A DNA stretch of 42,718 nucleotides, taken from a virus. Below are positions 22,116 to 31,939 of the stretch, in pieces. The stretch lies in the IMG/VR virus record IMGVR_UViG_3300022859_000007, positions 1-42,718 of that record; one strand, given 5' to 3'. The stretch's first letter is position 1. Each line of letters opens with the position of its first letter. Made by a program: the position numbers and the translations under genes. The notes beneath the pieces are model-generated. The model ran no database searches. It saw nothing but the letters and a program-made list of their open reading frames with translations, and had not been told where the DNA came from.

Positions 22116-25100
22116 TATTTTATCGCCTCTTCTTTATTAACTTTTTTCCGCCCACGAGGGGTGTTTTTGTAATACGTACCATCGAGGTATTGATAATGTT
22201 CTTTAAGTGAATTCGGAGGAGCCCTGCGGTAAACATTAGGAAGGGGGAACCTGTCCGGGTCAAGCCCGTTGCGCCACTTCTTATCGTTTTCATCGCCCCA
22301 TTGAGCCGCTTGCCCGGCACGTTTTATGGCATCAGCTTCTTCAAGTTGGTCAGAAAGGATAGCTTTTCTTTCGATGCGTTTTTCCTTATTAAGCTCGCTC
22401 CTTTGCTTTAATGTTAATGAGTCCAGATAAGAACTTTCTTCGAATTCAGCCTCCCGCTCTTCCCCCGCAATCGTAGCATACTCTTTTTCTAATTTCGAGT
22501 AGTCAAGAGCAATAGGTTCACTAGCGGAGTTCTGGGTAATAAACCGATAATCTTCCGCTTCACCGTTTTCATCCAACCTGACAGCCATAACGGTATAAGT
22601 AATCGGCAGGTTCATGTTATTCTGAGCATTCGCATTAACACTCGGCGTCAATATAAATGTTTCACCGGGTCGAAGTGCGAAGGGGCCTGAGGCTTCCCCA
22701 TCTTCTCTATCAATATTTTTTATATCTTCGGTGATAGCAGCCTCAAGTATATCTTTAGGCACCGAGGGGAACTGTTCTTCCGGAGGAAACTTCATAACAC
22801 GACCGCCAGAACCACCGAGGTCTGACCCACCCCAGTTCTTTTTTATCCCCTCATTAGCTGCATCAACAGCGCCTGCATCCGATATGAAAGGGCCGAGCAT
22901 CTTAGACTTTATATAGATATTTTCCCACTCTGATTTCATCTGAATATAATCCGCAGATGTTTCCGACAGCTTATCCGAGCCAAACCACCGATTAGTTATT
23001 GCGGAAACATTTCTCGAAAAGGTCTTATCGTCATCAAGGTGCTCTGTGATAACCTCCCGGAGTTCTTCCCGCGCTTGCTTGGTCCGGGTATCTGTACCCA
23101 GCCCGAGAAGTGTAGCTATTGTTTCTTGGTCGTTATTCTGGCTCAGTTCATCGTAAGTCCCCAACATGGCGATAGCTTCAGTGTTAAGGTTTTTGTAAAA
23201 GTCACCCCCCTCTTGCTGCTGATTTCGCAACGACGCAAGAACCTCTAGTGCATACAAGTTGTCTTTAACACCCCGACCATTTACCATAGCGTTAAGTGTT
23301 TGCATTGCCTCCTGAGGGAATACGTTAGTCCCATTGGAGATACCCCCGATTATCGCAACTGTTCCTGCCACATCGCGATTTTGGATAACCTCTTCCCCAC
23401 CAGAATCAGTGAATACACTATTTATAGCCTTTCGATGATCGGGGTTATTTGGGTTACCAACAATATCTTTATTTATTAAAGAGTGCCCCATCGCAAGGAA
23501 CTTAGCATCTTCCTGATACTTGTCGAGAGCGGAGTCTAGTTTAACAGCATCCGCGTAGGAGGTTATTTGACCACTCTCTACAAGCCCAGCTATATGCCCG
23601 GCCCCATACCGGCCTTCTCGGATACCCATGAGGGTTTCATTCAACATCTTGTCATATTGAGCTGTCTTCCGGCCAACCCGTTCTGTCTGCTCGCCATTGA
23701 ACCGGCTCAACGCATCCTTCTTTTCCTGCTGGCGAGTGTCGTAGTCAAGTGATCTAAAAGTAAACTTATCCTCAACCCCGTCAACGGAGTCCGCCCCTTG
23801 ATCCAGCGCTGTTTGTTCAGCCTCGCCGGTTATATCCGAAACAGTTTTCCCCTCGTAAAATTCGGGGTTTGCCGCTAGATGATCCGGGTCAGCGTAGTCT
23901 TCTGCCCGATCATCTGGAGGGGCTTGAAGGAAACGAATACCAGCCTGCGGACCAACCATCTGTTGCAGTTGGATATTTTTCATACTAACCTGTTCACCGG
24001 CTCTTTGCAGAAGAGTAGTGTTCTTACGAATGCCCCACTTGAGGGCTTCCCGGACAAATCGAGGGTCTTCCCGGAGACCGTCAATAATATCCCGGCTGAC
24101 TCCATTAAGAAGCTCCGGGTGTTTTTCCCGCATAAACGAGGTCCAATTTTTTTCCGCGAAAAAGCTAATATTATCGGAGGCTACAGCCCCCTTCGAGGCA
24201 CGAATAATAGCTGCTTCGTGCAACCTGCGTTTTCGATTAATCCCTTTATTATGTCCTTGCAGTCCCTCAACAGCTGTAGCGATCTTATTAACATCGCCCG
24301 TTTTTGCAGCCGTTACGACACTTTTAGGCAATGCGCCGTAGTTATAAGCAACAGAAACCAGTGCTCCACGAGCAGTTTCTGGAAGAGACTCCCACGTTTC
24401 TTTACCTACCCGAGGAACTTCCGCGTCATAAAAAATCTTAGTTCTTCTGGCAATATCTCGATCTGCATCAGCTCGGGTGACATGAGAATCTTTAGTAACC
24501 CGATGAACTTTCCCATCGGCGGTTGTGTAAGTGTCTGATCCGTAGCCCGCTCTCAGCCTAGTTACATCATAATAAGGTTGTGATCTAAAACCCTCTTTCT
24601 CCATAAGAATCTTTGTTGCAAAAGCAAGCACCCCATTAGGAGCGGTAGGTGTCACAAAAGCATCAACAATACTATCAATATTATCATCAACCCAGCCTTT
24701 ACGCTGATTAAGTTCCTGTTCATACTGCTTGCCGAAAGCGATCTTATTAAGCTCATTTTCAGATGCTTCAAGGAGTTTCGCACGTACTTCTATCCCCAGA
24801 ACGGAGTCCGGGATTTGCGCGATACTATTGAAAACAGTTTCCTTCGCCGCCGCAAGCTGGTCATCTGAGGGGTCTTTGGACAAGGTAAGTTTCCCGGTAT
24901 TCACAAGCTGGTTAACAAGCGAGCCTGCCTGCCGACCTATTCTTTCCTCGTCCTTGTTCAGAACCGCATACTTCAGCTCGTTTTGTTTCTGTGTCAATCG
25001 AGCGGTATACTGACGTTTCAAATCCGGGTCAGCTATTGTGTCCAGAAAAGCCTTTCCACTGTTGTCTATCTGCGCTGCGAGTTGGTCAGAAAGGTTAGCC

Positions 25101-25384
25101 TGAGAAAGCGGTGCTGTTTGGAAAGCATCGTTCAGTCCTACTGACGTTTTATAAGTCCAATCAGAGTACGCCGCTTCCGCAGCAAGCGCATCATTTACTT
25201 TTTTCTTCCCTTTAAGCTCCTCGCTTTTTGCGTAAACCGTTGCTCCTAGTTGAGCAACCTGATCGCCCACCCCGGAAAGTGCTTGCGCACGAATGTCCCC
25301 TGCACGGCCATCAATGCCTTGCTGAGGTACAAATTGATTTGCTTGCTGAGGGGCATACCCTTTCCTTACGCGAAGATCAACCAT
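22115..25384 (-). CDS. Ejection protein, T7 gp15-like position, with GH24-like lysozyme domain
   Basis: Positionally equivalent to T7 gp15 but longer (1089 against about 750 aa). Residues about 250-400 carry a muramidase resembling GH24 phage lysozymes: MEKEGFRSQPYYD gives Glu264 and Asp273 with the usual spacing, then RAGYGSDT and a helical VAYNYG part. The Thr that follows in T4 lysozyme is replaced by Ala279, as in an R-x-G-Y-G-S-D-T subtype I recall from virion lysozymes. It would locally cut peptidoglycan during DNA entry. The rest is mostly helical. The start codon overlaps the previous stop (TAATG). Confidence 0.82.
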   Translation of the reverse strand: MVDLRVRKGYAPQQANQFVPQQGIDGRAGDIRAQALSGVGDQVAQLGATVYAKSEELKGKKKVNDALAAEAAYSDWTYKTSVGLNDAFQTAPLSQANLSDQLAAQIDNSGKAFLDTIADPDLKRQYTARLTQKQNELKYAVLNKDEERIGRQAGSLVNQLVNTGKLTLSKDPSDDQLAAAKETVFNSIAQIPDSVLGIEVRAKLLEASENELNKIAFGKQYEQELNQRKGWVDDNIDSIVDAFVTPTAPNGVLAFATKILMEKEGFRSQPYYDVTRLRAGYGSDTYTTADGKVHRVTKDSHVTRADADRDIARRTKIFYDAEVPRVGKETWESLPETARGALVSVAYNYGALPKSVVTAAKTGDVNKIATAVEGLQGHNKGINRKRRLHEAAIIRASKGAVASDNISFFAEKNWTSFMREKHPELLNGVSRDIIDGLREDPRFVREALKWGIRKNTTLLQRAGEQVSMKNIQLQQMVGPQAGIRFLQAPPDDRAEDYADPDHLAANPEFYEGKTVSDITGEAEQTALDQGADSVDGVEDKFTFRSLDYDTRQQEKKDALSRFNGEQTERVGRKTAQYDKMLNETLMGIREGRYGAGHIAGLVESGQITSYADAVKLDSALDKYQEDAKFLAMGHSLINKDIVGNPNNPDHRKAINSVFTDSGGEEVIQNRDVAGTVAIIGGISNGTNVFPQEAMQTLNAMVNGRGVKDNLYALEVLASLRNQQQEGGDFYKNLNTEAIAMLGTYDELSQNNDQETIATLLGLGTDTRTKQAREELREVITEHLDDDKTFSRNVSAITNRWFGSDKLSETSADYIQMKSEWENIYIKSKMLGPFISDAGAVDAANEGIKKNWGGSDLGGSGGRVMKFPPEEQFPSVPKDILEAAITEDIKNIDREDGEASGPFALRPGETFILTPSVNANAQNNMNLPITYTVMAVRLDENGEAEDYRFITQNSASEPIALDYSKLEKEYATIAGEEREAEFEESSYLDSLTLKQRSELNKEKRIERKAILSDQLEEADAIKRAGQAAQWGDENDKKWRNGLDPDRFPLPNVYRRAPPNSLKEHYQYLDGTYYKNTPRGRKKVNKEEAIK

Positions 25385-25935
25385 TAGTAAATTCCTCCAG
25401 TTCCAAATCCGGTAAAGTAAGTAGGCTTGGGTACAGGTTTGACAGCCATTTGCGCGCTAGGCGAGCCGAATAAACCTCCGACAGACTGTGCCCCACCGAT
25501 GAAGGTGGTGGCCATCTCTAACCCGCCTGAGATAAGTGCAAACGTTCCGGCAGATTTATAAGCACTCGCGTTAGACTTTTCCACATTCGCCTGAGTGTCA
25601 TAATTCGCACCCAACTGCCGGGATGCTGTGATCCGGCGACGAGCATCTTCCACGCCTATATCCCGCGCTCTTGCCCGGCTTTGAATAATCGACGGTGAGC
25701 TAATATCCAGCCCAGAACCAGCCGCCCGAGACATTTGCTCCCCAAGCAAGCCAGCCTGTTCTTCCCCCATATCCTGAATATCTTCATTGCCTCGTTGACG
25801 CGCTTGTTCCGCGTTATTCTTTGCTACCTGAGCGTTAGCCTTGGCAACAGCAGCTTGATACTGAGATTGCTGGAAGCTGGCCATAGCGCCGACCCCAGTT
25901 CCAATCATCGATACAGCTAGACCAACTGCTTGCAT
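25384..25935 (-). CDS. Internal virion protein, T7 gp14-like, 183 aa
   Basis: The N-terminal segment (about 1-18, AVGLAVSMIGTGVGAMA) is hydrophobic and Gly-rich, followed by a helical Gln/Ala-rich region (QQSQYQAAVAKANAQVAKNNA) typical of gp14-type core proteins that form the outer-membrane part of the ejection channel. ATG 25935 is chosen because GGTGG lies 5 nt upstream; GTG 25944 would use that ribosome site as codons. Gene order (gp12, 13, 14, 15, 16) supports the call more strongly than sequence alone. Confidence 0.8.
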   Translation of the reverse strand: MQAVGLAVSMIGTGVGAMASFQQSQYQAAVAKANAQVAKNNAEQARQRGNEDIQDMGEEQAGLLGEQMSRAAGSGLDISSPSIIQSRARARDIGVEDARRRITASRQLGANYDTQANVEKSNASAYKSAGTFALISGGLEMATTFIGGAQSVGGLFGSPSAQMAVKPVPKPTYFTGFGTGGIY

Positions 25936-25937
25936 TA

Positions 25938-26360
25938 TTACCACCTATAGGTTATTATATTACTTTCAACCTCGAACACGGTAAAGCCGAGAAAGGTCAG
26001 GAATTTTTGTGACTTGATGCTAGAAGCTCTAGCGAATAGCGGAACCGTTTGGGCATCTGCCCATTCAGCCAGATTGAGCTTTATCTCCTTCAAATGCCTT
26101 CGGGCAAGCTTGGTAGTTCCAGCCATCCAGAGTTCCCGGTAGCTGCTGAAATAGGAAGGTCGATAGGCCCCACAAACAAGCAATGGATCACCGGTTAGCT
26201 TGTCCTTAACATAAACGTGTTCTGAGGATAATGCAATGACACTCGAGCAGTAGTGAAAAAAGATACTATTTACATGAGCGTTACGGTCGGAGTAGTAGTC
26301 GTAGAAATCCTCATTAACAGTCGGACCTTTTACAATATCAATCTGGTTATTCTCGATCAT
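25938..26360 (-). CDS. T7 gp13-like protein with acetyltransferase-like fold, 140 aa
   Basis: Size (140 aa; T7 gp13 is 138), position between tail tubular protein B and the gp14-like gene, and the C-terminal block (LFARASSIKSQKFLTFLGFTVFEVE), which recalls the C-terminal half of GNAT folds, all fit. In T7, gp13 is needed for core assembly, and family members are thought to keep a GNAT-like shape; enzymatic activity is not established. It overlaps the upstream gene by 14 nt. Confidence 0.7.
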   Translation of the reverse strand: MIENNQIDIVKGPTVNEDFYDYYSDRNAHVNSIFFHYCSSVIALSSEHVYVKDKLTGDPLLVCGAYRPSYFSSYRELWMAGTTKLARRHLKEIKLNLAEWADAQTVPLFARASSIKSQKFLTFLGFTVFEVESNIITYRW

Positions 26361-29163
26361 CGCCTACCTCGGTGTCTTTTATAAAGGATAAGATTGCGGC
26401 AGGGAGAGGCTGGTCTTGCAGGAAACACATCGGGGTGTCATAGTTCCAGTCAGTCCTAACCGGCTCGTATGTCATATAGTCCCGGAGTTTATCATCGCTG
26501 CCGGAAAGCCGTTGGAGGCGATTTGCGATTAAACGGGCCTTATCAAAGTTTGGCCCCATCTTCAACCCGGTAGACTCATGCTGGCGCAAAGCCACCCCTT
26601 TGATATTTTTCCTCCTTCCCTCAATTGCAGTTTCGACCGTAGCGAGGGGAAGGGTCTTCGCCTTACATGTGTAAGCGAGGCCAACGACGATTGAACTAGC
26701 CGGAGTGGCCAGGGATATACTTCCCCCGGAAACCGTTTTTCCTTCAATAACAATTCCATCAGCAACAACCGCAACGGCTTCCCCTTCGAGATGCCAGAGA
26801 CCTGTGACAGAACTTACCGGATCGGTGAGGGTCCAGTCGCCACTATAAAACTCACTTGGAGCGTCCTCATCTTCCGGGAAGAACGTTTCCAAATCCAGCA
26901 CCCATGTCCCGGATATAACTGTCCCGGAGGTGTACGTGGAAATTGTCGCCTTAGCCCCTGCGTAGCGGAGAACTTTTCCAACATCATCGGCGGTGAAGAC
27001 ACTTGCGGAGGCGGTGAAGGTAACAGCCCCTGTGAAGGTGTCCGGGACTACCCGAGCCGCTGGCTTAGCTTGCGCCAACTTCAACCCTGCGTCAACACAA
27101 AAAGTATCCTCGATGCACTTCATAGTCGTCCGGTCAGTTTGTCGCTCGAAAAAGAGTACCCGGTTCCCGTTGATAATCCGTTCAACCGCGATGTAAAGTT
27201 TACTCTGCCGTTCTTCGCTTATTGTCAAACACTCCCGGTAGTATCCCTTCGTGGCTTGAGGGGAGGTTCCGAAAACATCATTCCGGCCATCTACGGTTGA
27301 TGCCAGCATAGCCCCGTTTTCTTGGACAGAGTAAATGATCTTCGACGGGACGGCTGCGTAGGCGATACTTTTAATCGGGTTAGCCGGGGTGAAGAGGTGG
27401 TTGGAGATCAGGCTCAGGTTCTGGCTGAGATAGGACTGTGCCTCGTCGGAGTAAACAGCAAGTCGGATTTCTTGTCCGTCATGGGAGACGTAGGCAAGGT
27501 TGCCATCAACATACTGAGGATCGGTCGTGTAAGCACCTACCCGAGTTTGAAGATCGGCTTTCGCGTTGTTACCGCTTAGACTGGCGTTGCCCCCACCATA
27601 GACTAACCAAACCCCGATCTGGTTCATTACCAAAATCCCACCCTGTACGGGGCGAAGGTGTCGAATATTCGCGACAGTCTCGGAGTCCAGATCGAACTCA
27701 TACGACTCGTCATCCGCCCCAGTAGGGCTGTAACCGAAGTTATTAAAGAGCCCGATACGAGAACCGAACAGCCGCATAGGGAAATTGTCTGTGGCGCCGT
27801 AAACAACTCGTTGCTCAAAGATACAAACACAAGCTGGGTTGTTTCCGGTAGCCGGGCTAAGTACCGCGTCAAGATTTTCACTCGCAGCCGCAGGAACCGA
27901 GACAGTAACGTTAGTATAATCTTTCCCACCCGAGAGAACGTTGACCCCGTGGATGATAGCGGAAGTAGGATTCTCTGTCATGAGCCATCCGTAAGCACCA
28001 GAACCGCCACCGGGCCAAATTATTGTGCTGGAGTAACTCGCGCCTGTGCCTCCGGCAACTACAGTAACGTATCTAATCCGTCCATTCGCAAAAGGATTAT
28101 ATTCTACCGGAGGCTTACGCGAAAAATCCGGCGTAATCCCTTGGTCTATCAAAGACCGGCCAGCTACATTTGCGATAAACCCGACTGGCATCGAGGGGTT
28201 AATATCACTGTTGGCATTAATCTCATTACTTCTATACACGTTATAAGAAACAGCCCCGGCCAGTTGGGACCAATCAATTTTAATCCATCGGCTCGCTACA
28301 GACTCAATCGCCGCTGAATTTATAATAAGGACGATATCAGGTAAACCCTCTTCCCCGTCTTCATTAACCCCGGTCACTTGATAAACACACCCATAGTTGT
28401 CATCATTTGACTTGGAGTCTAGTGACAAACCTGTAACAGGTCCAATGGGTAAAGAGAAGTCCACCGCAGAAAACGCCCATGAAGTAGCGGAGGTTCGGAT
28501 GAGATTTCTTGCCCCGTAGTCAAGGTGGGTTAGACGGAGTTCGTCCCGAATTTGAAGGTAGCTGAGATTAGCAAGGTCTTCCTGACCATAAGGCGAGGCG
28601 ATGGTGTAGATTGCGTTAACCACCCCAGCCTCGGTCGTGACACTAGCCACGTCGATAGCCGCTCCGTCAATGACAGACAAGAGTGTAAAGGTTGTCGCTG
28701 TTTTATTAGCCACCTCGAAAGTCTGGTTATTAAAAAATGTATTTGTGGCGAACCCGCTGAGCTTTATCCAATCCCCGTTAGCGTAACCGTGGGAGCCGGT
28801 TGTGGTAAACTCTACCCGATCTCCTACGTCATTTGCGAGGGATGCTACTGCGATATCCCCCTCAAGCACATATGCGTTATCCTGAGCGAAACGGATTTTA
28901 TCATTGGTGAGGATGAGCAGGTAGGTATTTTCAGTATCCGGGGAGTACTGAAATGGGATGAACTTAACATCTTCCCCCTCAGTCCATTCAATCACATCAC
29001 CGAACTCTTGTCCGGGCCGAGTAAACATACCCCCGCGATAGTCAACCAGCCAGTTTTTCAACATAGCCATAGCCATGTCGTATTTTTGAAAATCAGTCCG
29101 ACCGAGCATATTCGGGGCAAGCTCGCCCGCGATGATAGAGTGCTGGATAAAATCAGAAGTCAT
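26347..29163 (-). CDS. Tail tubular protein B-like (nozzle), 938 aa
   Basis: The N-terminus (SIIAGELAPNMLGRTDFQKYDMAMAMLKNWLVDYRGGMFTRPG) has the typical gp12/stabilisation-protein opening with L-x-G-R-x-D and R-P-G. A fibronectin-III-like segment (WSQLAGAVSYNVYRS) lies near residue 300. The C-terminus is beta-rich. Such proteins form the tail nozzle, bind tubular protein A and contact fibres. The ATG overlaps the upstream stop by 4 nt (29160-29163). At 938 residues it is longer than T7 gp12 (about 790), consistent with inserted Ig-like domains. Confidence 0.88.
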   Translation of the reverse strand: MTSDFIQHSIIAGELAPNMLGRTDFQKYDMAMAMLKNWLVDYRGGMFTRPGQEFGDVIEWTEGEDVKFIPFQYSPDTENTYLLILTNDKIRFAQDNAYVLEGDIAVASLANDVGDRVEFTTTGSHGYANGDWIKLSGFATNTFFNNQTFEVANKTATTFTLLSVIDGAAIDVASVTTEAGVVNAIYTIASPYGQEDLANLSYLQIRDELRLTHLDYGARNLIRTSATSWAFSAVDFSLPIGPVTGLSLDSKSNDDNYGCVYQVTGVNEDGEEGLPDIVLIINSAAIESVASRWIKIDWSQLAGAVSYNVYRSNEINANSDINPSMPVGFIANVAGRSLIDQGITPDFSRKPPVEYNPFANGRIRYVTVVAGGTGASYSSTIIWPGGGSGAYGWLMTENPTSAIIHGVNVLSGGKDYTNVTVSVPAAASENLDAVLSPATGNNPACVCIFEQRVVYGATDNFPMRLFGSRIGLFNNFGYSPTGADDESYEFDLDSETVANIRHLRPVQGGILVMNQIGVWLVYGGGNASLSGNNAKADLQTRVGAYTTDPQYVDGNLAYVSHDGQEIRLAVYSDEAQSYLSQNLSLISNHLFTPANPIKSIAYAAVPSKIIYSVQENGAMLASTVDGRNDVFGTSPQATKGYYRECLTISEERQSKLYIAVERIINGNRVLFFERQTDRTTMKCIEDTFCVDAGLKLAQAKPAARVVPDTFTGAVTFTASASVFTADDVGKVLRYAGAKATISTYTSGTVISGTWVLDLETFFPEDEDAPSEFYSGDWTLTDPVSSVTGLWHLEGEAVAVVADGIVIEGKTVSGGSISLATPASSIVVGLAYTCKAKTLPLATVETAIEGRRKNIKGVALRQHESTGLKMGPNFDKARLIANRLQRLSGSDDKLRDYMTYEPVRTDWNYDTPMCFLQDQPLPAAILSFIKDTEVGDDRE

Positions 29164-29855
29164 GTCGTTGGTGCTCCGGGGGGTGCGAAGAGATTACCAA
29201 AGGGGTAGACGTAGGAGTTTATATTGGACTGGGAATAGCCCCGGAGTTGCAGGGAGGCCGCTTTCTGGGTACGTAGCTCGTGTTGTTCATTTGCGTTATT
29301 CGCCCGAGCGTTTGTGAGGTAGCTATTGGCAAGTTGGAACAAGTCAGCGGATTTGGAGCGTTTTCCGGTAAGCCCTATCGCTACATTCCCGGCAAGCCCG
29401 TAGGCCATAGCGAGGTAGAGGTCGGCCTCCCACTCAGTCACGGTGTCGTTGTCAGTAGTGTAGATGAGTAGCGGAGCGTCAGTTGTCGCGGAACCGCCGA
29501 TATCGCAGACGAGTGTTTTCCCGGTATCGTCATAAGAAATCTTAAACCGGGAAAACGTAGCAAGGTATCTCGCCGCAAGCATATCGGAGGGTAGAGTGTA
29601 GCTGAAAGCGAACCCCGGCGAAGGGTCTCCCGGAACCCAAGCAGCTCCTGAATCTCGTTCAGTATCCTCAACCAACCGGGCTATTCTTTCACAAGAGTTC
29701 CAATGGGCTGCCCGCATGACAAGTTGTCGAGTTGGTTCGTACCAAAGCTCGCACATTTCAGCGGGGACAGATGCCTCAGACACAGCAGCAATAGTATAAT
29801 CACCGCCGCAAAGTGAGATTGCTAGGTTGTAGAGGGCTAATTGAGACTGGGCCAC
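29160..29855 (-). CDS. Tail tubular protein A-like (adaptor), 231 aa
   Basis: The pattern LYNLAISLCGGDYTIAAVSEASVPAEMCELWYEPTRQLVMRAAHWNSC is the usual N-terminal part of T7 gp11-type adaptors, followed by FSYTLPSDMLAARYL. It would form the ring joining portal and nozzle. The start is a GTG at 29855 with GGGAG 7 nt before it; no nearby ATG fits. Length 231 aa is normal (T7 gp11 is 196). Confidence 0.88.
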   Translation of the reverse strand: MAQSQLALYNLAISLCGGDYTIAAVSEASVPAEMCELWYEPTRQLVMRAAHWNSCERIARLVEDTERDSGAAWVPGDPSPGFAFSYTLPSDMLAARYLATFSRFKISYDDTGKTLVCDIGGSATTDAPLLIYTTDNDTVTEWEADLYLAMAYGLAGNVAIGLTGKRSKSADLFQLANSYLTNARANNANEQHELRTQKAASLQLRGYSQSNINSYVYPFGNLFAPPGAPTT

Positions 29856-29867
29856 GGGAGACTCCCT

Positions 29868-30083
29868 TTAGAGTTTGACGGCGGTTGGAGCTTTTCCTTT
29901 TGGTGTCGGTTCCGGGGAAGGTGATTTTTCATCGACTTCATCGACTTCATCGACCACCTTAGGCTCGGCTTGGATTTTTGCACCTGAGGGGAGTGTATCT
30001 TTCCACTCATCCGGCACATCATGGACGACACCTTTCCGGTAACGATTGCCTCGGAAATAAGGTTTCTTGAATATAACTTTCAT
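29868..30083 (-). CDS. Small structural-region protein with DEV repeats, 71 aa
   Basis: A basic N-terminus (MKVIFKKPYFRGNRYRKG) is followed by an acidic, Pro-rich tail with DEVDEVDE, encoded by tandem 9-nt units at 29931-29957. Its start overlaps the previous stop (TGATG). Placement between the cement region and the tail adaptor suggests a minor head or neck component; no family was recognised. Confidence 0.6.
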   Translation of the reverse strand: MKVIFKKPYFRGNRYRKGVVHDVPDEWKDTLPSGAKIQAEPKVVDEVDEVDEKSPSPEPTPKGKAPTAVKL

Positions 30084-30403
30084 CAGATACCACCATACAT
30101 GTTTGCTGCCCGGTTGTCTTCCGGCTCTGCTTTCTCGAGAGCCATGTCTTGGAGCTGGATAGTCATGCTAATCTTAGCCGTCCCACCAACTTCATCGGAG
30201 CTTGTTGATACAATTTTCCCGACAGCAGCTATCATAACACGATCGCCCGTGTTGCAATCGGCTGCCCCGGAAAGTTTACGCACCTCATCATCGGAAAGAT
30301 GAATACGAGTGCCCCACGGAAAATCTTCGAGATGGTCGATATTACCGACTTCCACATCGTCTTTCTTTTCCGTGACAGTTTTTCGTAGCGATACGAGTTT
30401 CAT
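30083..30403 (-). CDS. Hypothetical virion-region protein, 106 aa
   Basis: A strong ribosome site (AAGGAG) lies 7 nt before the ATG. The chain looks beta-rich and acidic, with a C-terminal strand (TAKISMTIQLQDMAL). It follows the cement-protein gene by 49 nt. It may be a head-completion or decoration protein, but no domain was recognised. Confidence 0.65.
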   Translation of the reverse strand: MKLVSLRKTVTEKKDDVEVGNIDHLEDFPWGTRIHLSDDEVRKLSGAADCNTGDRVMIAAVGKIVSTSSDEVGGTAKISMTIQLQDMALEKAEPEDNRAANMYGGI

Positions 30404-30452
30404 TGGGTGTCTCCTTGAGGGAAAGGGGGGACCAGTTACGGCCCCCGCTTAC

Positions 30453-30908
30453 TTAGTTATTACCCTCAGCGAACGCTTTCCAGCGGCGAGGATCACGTGT
30501 CAGGAAGGCGTTAACCGCCCCGGCTGTGAGTGCAGCTGTTCCAACGTTCTGTTGAAGACCGAGGTAACGTTCATAATTCACACCCATCCCAGAGGGGAGA
30601 GGGATGAGAATCTCAAACCCGGCTACAAGAGTCGCCTTGGGGAAAGCGGCTGTTGCAATGTGCATGGTTTCAGATGCGTTAGCCGTCAAGACAGCTTGCG
30701 CGTCCGAACATACCTGGAAGGAAACGGTAGCCGATCCCCCCGAGGTAACTGTTGTGGTGATTTGAAGCACCAACCAAAGCTGCTCGGCAATGGCCGGATC
30801 AGCATCAGTGATACCCAAGTCAATCGAGGTTCCTACGACAGCCAACCCAGTACCAGCGGTACTTAGGGCCGTTGCGTCAGCAAACTCTGTGAGTTCGTCC
30901 ATGATCAT
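30453..30908 (-). CDS. Bbp16-family capsid cement protein, 151 aa
   Basis: The opening MDELTEFADATALSTAGTG, a following IDLG, and late blocks ILIPLPSGMG, NYERYLGL and TAGAVNAFLTRDP match the Bbp16 family, known as the cement protein of Bordetella phage BPP-1 that stabilises the capsid lattice. Size (151 aa) and location directly after the major capsid gene agree. The ATG follows GAAGGAG at 7 nt. Confidence 0.85.
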   Translation of the reverse strand: MIMDELTEFADATALSTAGTGLAVVGTSIDLGITDADPAIAEQLWLVLQITTTVTSGGSATVSFQVCSDAQAVLTANASETMHIATAAFPKATLVAGFEILIPLPSGMGVNYERYLGLQQNVGTAALTAGAVNAFLTRDPRRWKAFAEGNN

Positions 30909-30937
30909 AGTAATACTCCTTCGATCAGGTTAGTTGG

Positions 30938-31939
30938 TTAAGATACCAACGCTTCGTCGCTTGCCAGTGCATCAGTACGGCTGATAGGCACTCCATGGAA
31001 CGCGGTGACCATTGTGCCGCCGAGGTTATCCATTGTCAAGGTTGAGTTAGCAACACCGTTTGTATGCTGCTGGCGAAGTTTGGTGAGGACCGTCCGGTTC
31101 ATATAGAAAGCGGCTCGACCTATGGACAGGTTTGGAATACGCTCCAAAGCCTGGAACATTAGGTCAGGGAGGTTAGCCCCGGTAGCTGCGTCCACGGTGA
31201 GGGCGGATTTGTCAATGTTACAAATACGGACGAAATAGCGCCAATCACGAATACAGAGACCTGCGTCCCAGCGATAGTGGGTCCGGTAAGCCTCCATACG
31301 CCCATTAGAACCATCAGCGTTTTCAAGGGTAACTTGCCCTTTGTCCTGCATTTGCAGACCACCATTGGAGCCTTTGGGAATGATACCGAAGCCAGTCGAG
31401 GGGCCCCAGACAGACAACCAGATGGAGGCGTTGTCGGTACCTGATCCGCCACCGGCGATCACGTTGTCCGAGTTACCTGCACCAGTCAGAGCGTTAAAGC
31501 GCGGGCCAAGGCCGGTAAAAGCTTCAGGCTCAGATGCTTCATTGCCGTAGAAAAGCGTTTCCGCCATTTCCTGACTCATACCTTCGATGTGTGCCGTGTC
31601 CTCAGTGAGACGGAACTCATTTGTGTTGCCGTTCAGATCAGCGAGTGCTTTATCGACTTCGGCGTATGCTTCGAGCATACCGCAAGAGTCAGTGATCTGC
31701 GCGGTGAGTGATTTGGTGGGCTGAACGCCACCATACATTTTACGCCAAGTTGGCGCGGGAAGTCCTACACGAGTTGTGGAAACGTTACCAGTAGGCAGGT
31801 TTCCTTCCACCCAGACCATATGGTCGAGGATTTCGTTTGTCTCGTTAAGGATTTCCGCGACAGAGGCAATCTTCCCTTCCGGGGTAGATCGCTTTACCAA
31901 GTCCACGAGGGTGGGATGGGTTGTTGCAGAAACAGCCAT
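30938..31939 (-). CDS. Major capsid protein (BPP-1-like)
   Basis: A 333-aa protein lies between scaffold and cement genes. The N-terminal segment (ATTHPTLVDLVKRSTPEGKIASVAEILNETNEILD) and the later EMAETLFYGNEA and FGIIPKG-type blocks are characteristic of the HK97-fold capsid family found in BPP-1-like phages. The ATG follows AAGGAG. It would form the icosahedral shell around the scaffold, then be stabilised by the cement protein. No N-terminal delta domain or protease is encoded nearby. Confidence 0.9.
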   Translation of the reverse strand: MAVSATTHPTLVDLVKRSTPEGKIASVAEILNETNEILDHMVWVEGNLPTGNVSTTRVGLPAPTWRKMYGGVQPTKSLTAQITDSCGMLEAYAEVDKALADLNGNTNEFRLTEDTAHIEGMSQEMAETLFYGNEASEPEAFTGLGPRFNALTGAGNSDNVIAGGGSGTDNASIWLSVWGPSTGFGIIPKGSNGGLQMQDKGQVTLENADGSNGRMEAYRTHYRWDAGLCIRDWRYFVRICNIDKSALTVDAATGANLPDLMFQALERIPNLSIGRAAFYMNRTVLTKLRQQHTNGVANSTLTMDNLGGTMVTAFHGVPISRTDALASDEALVS

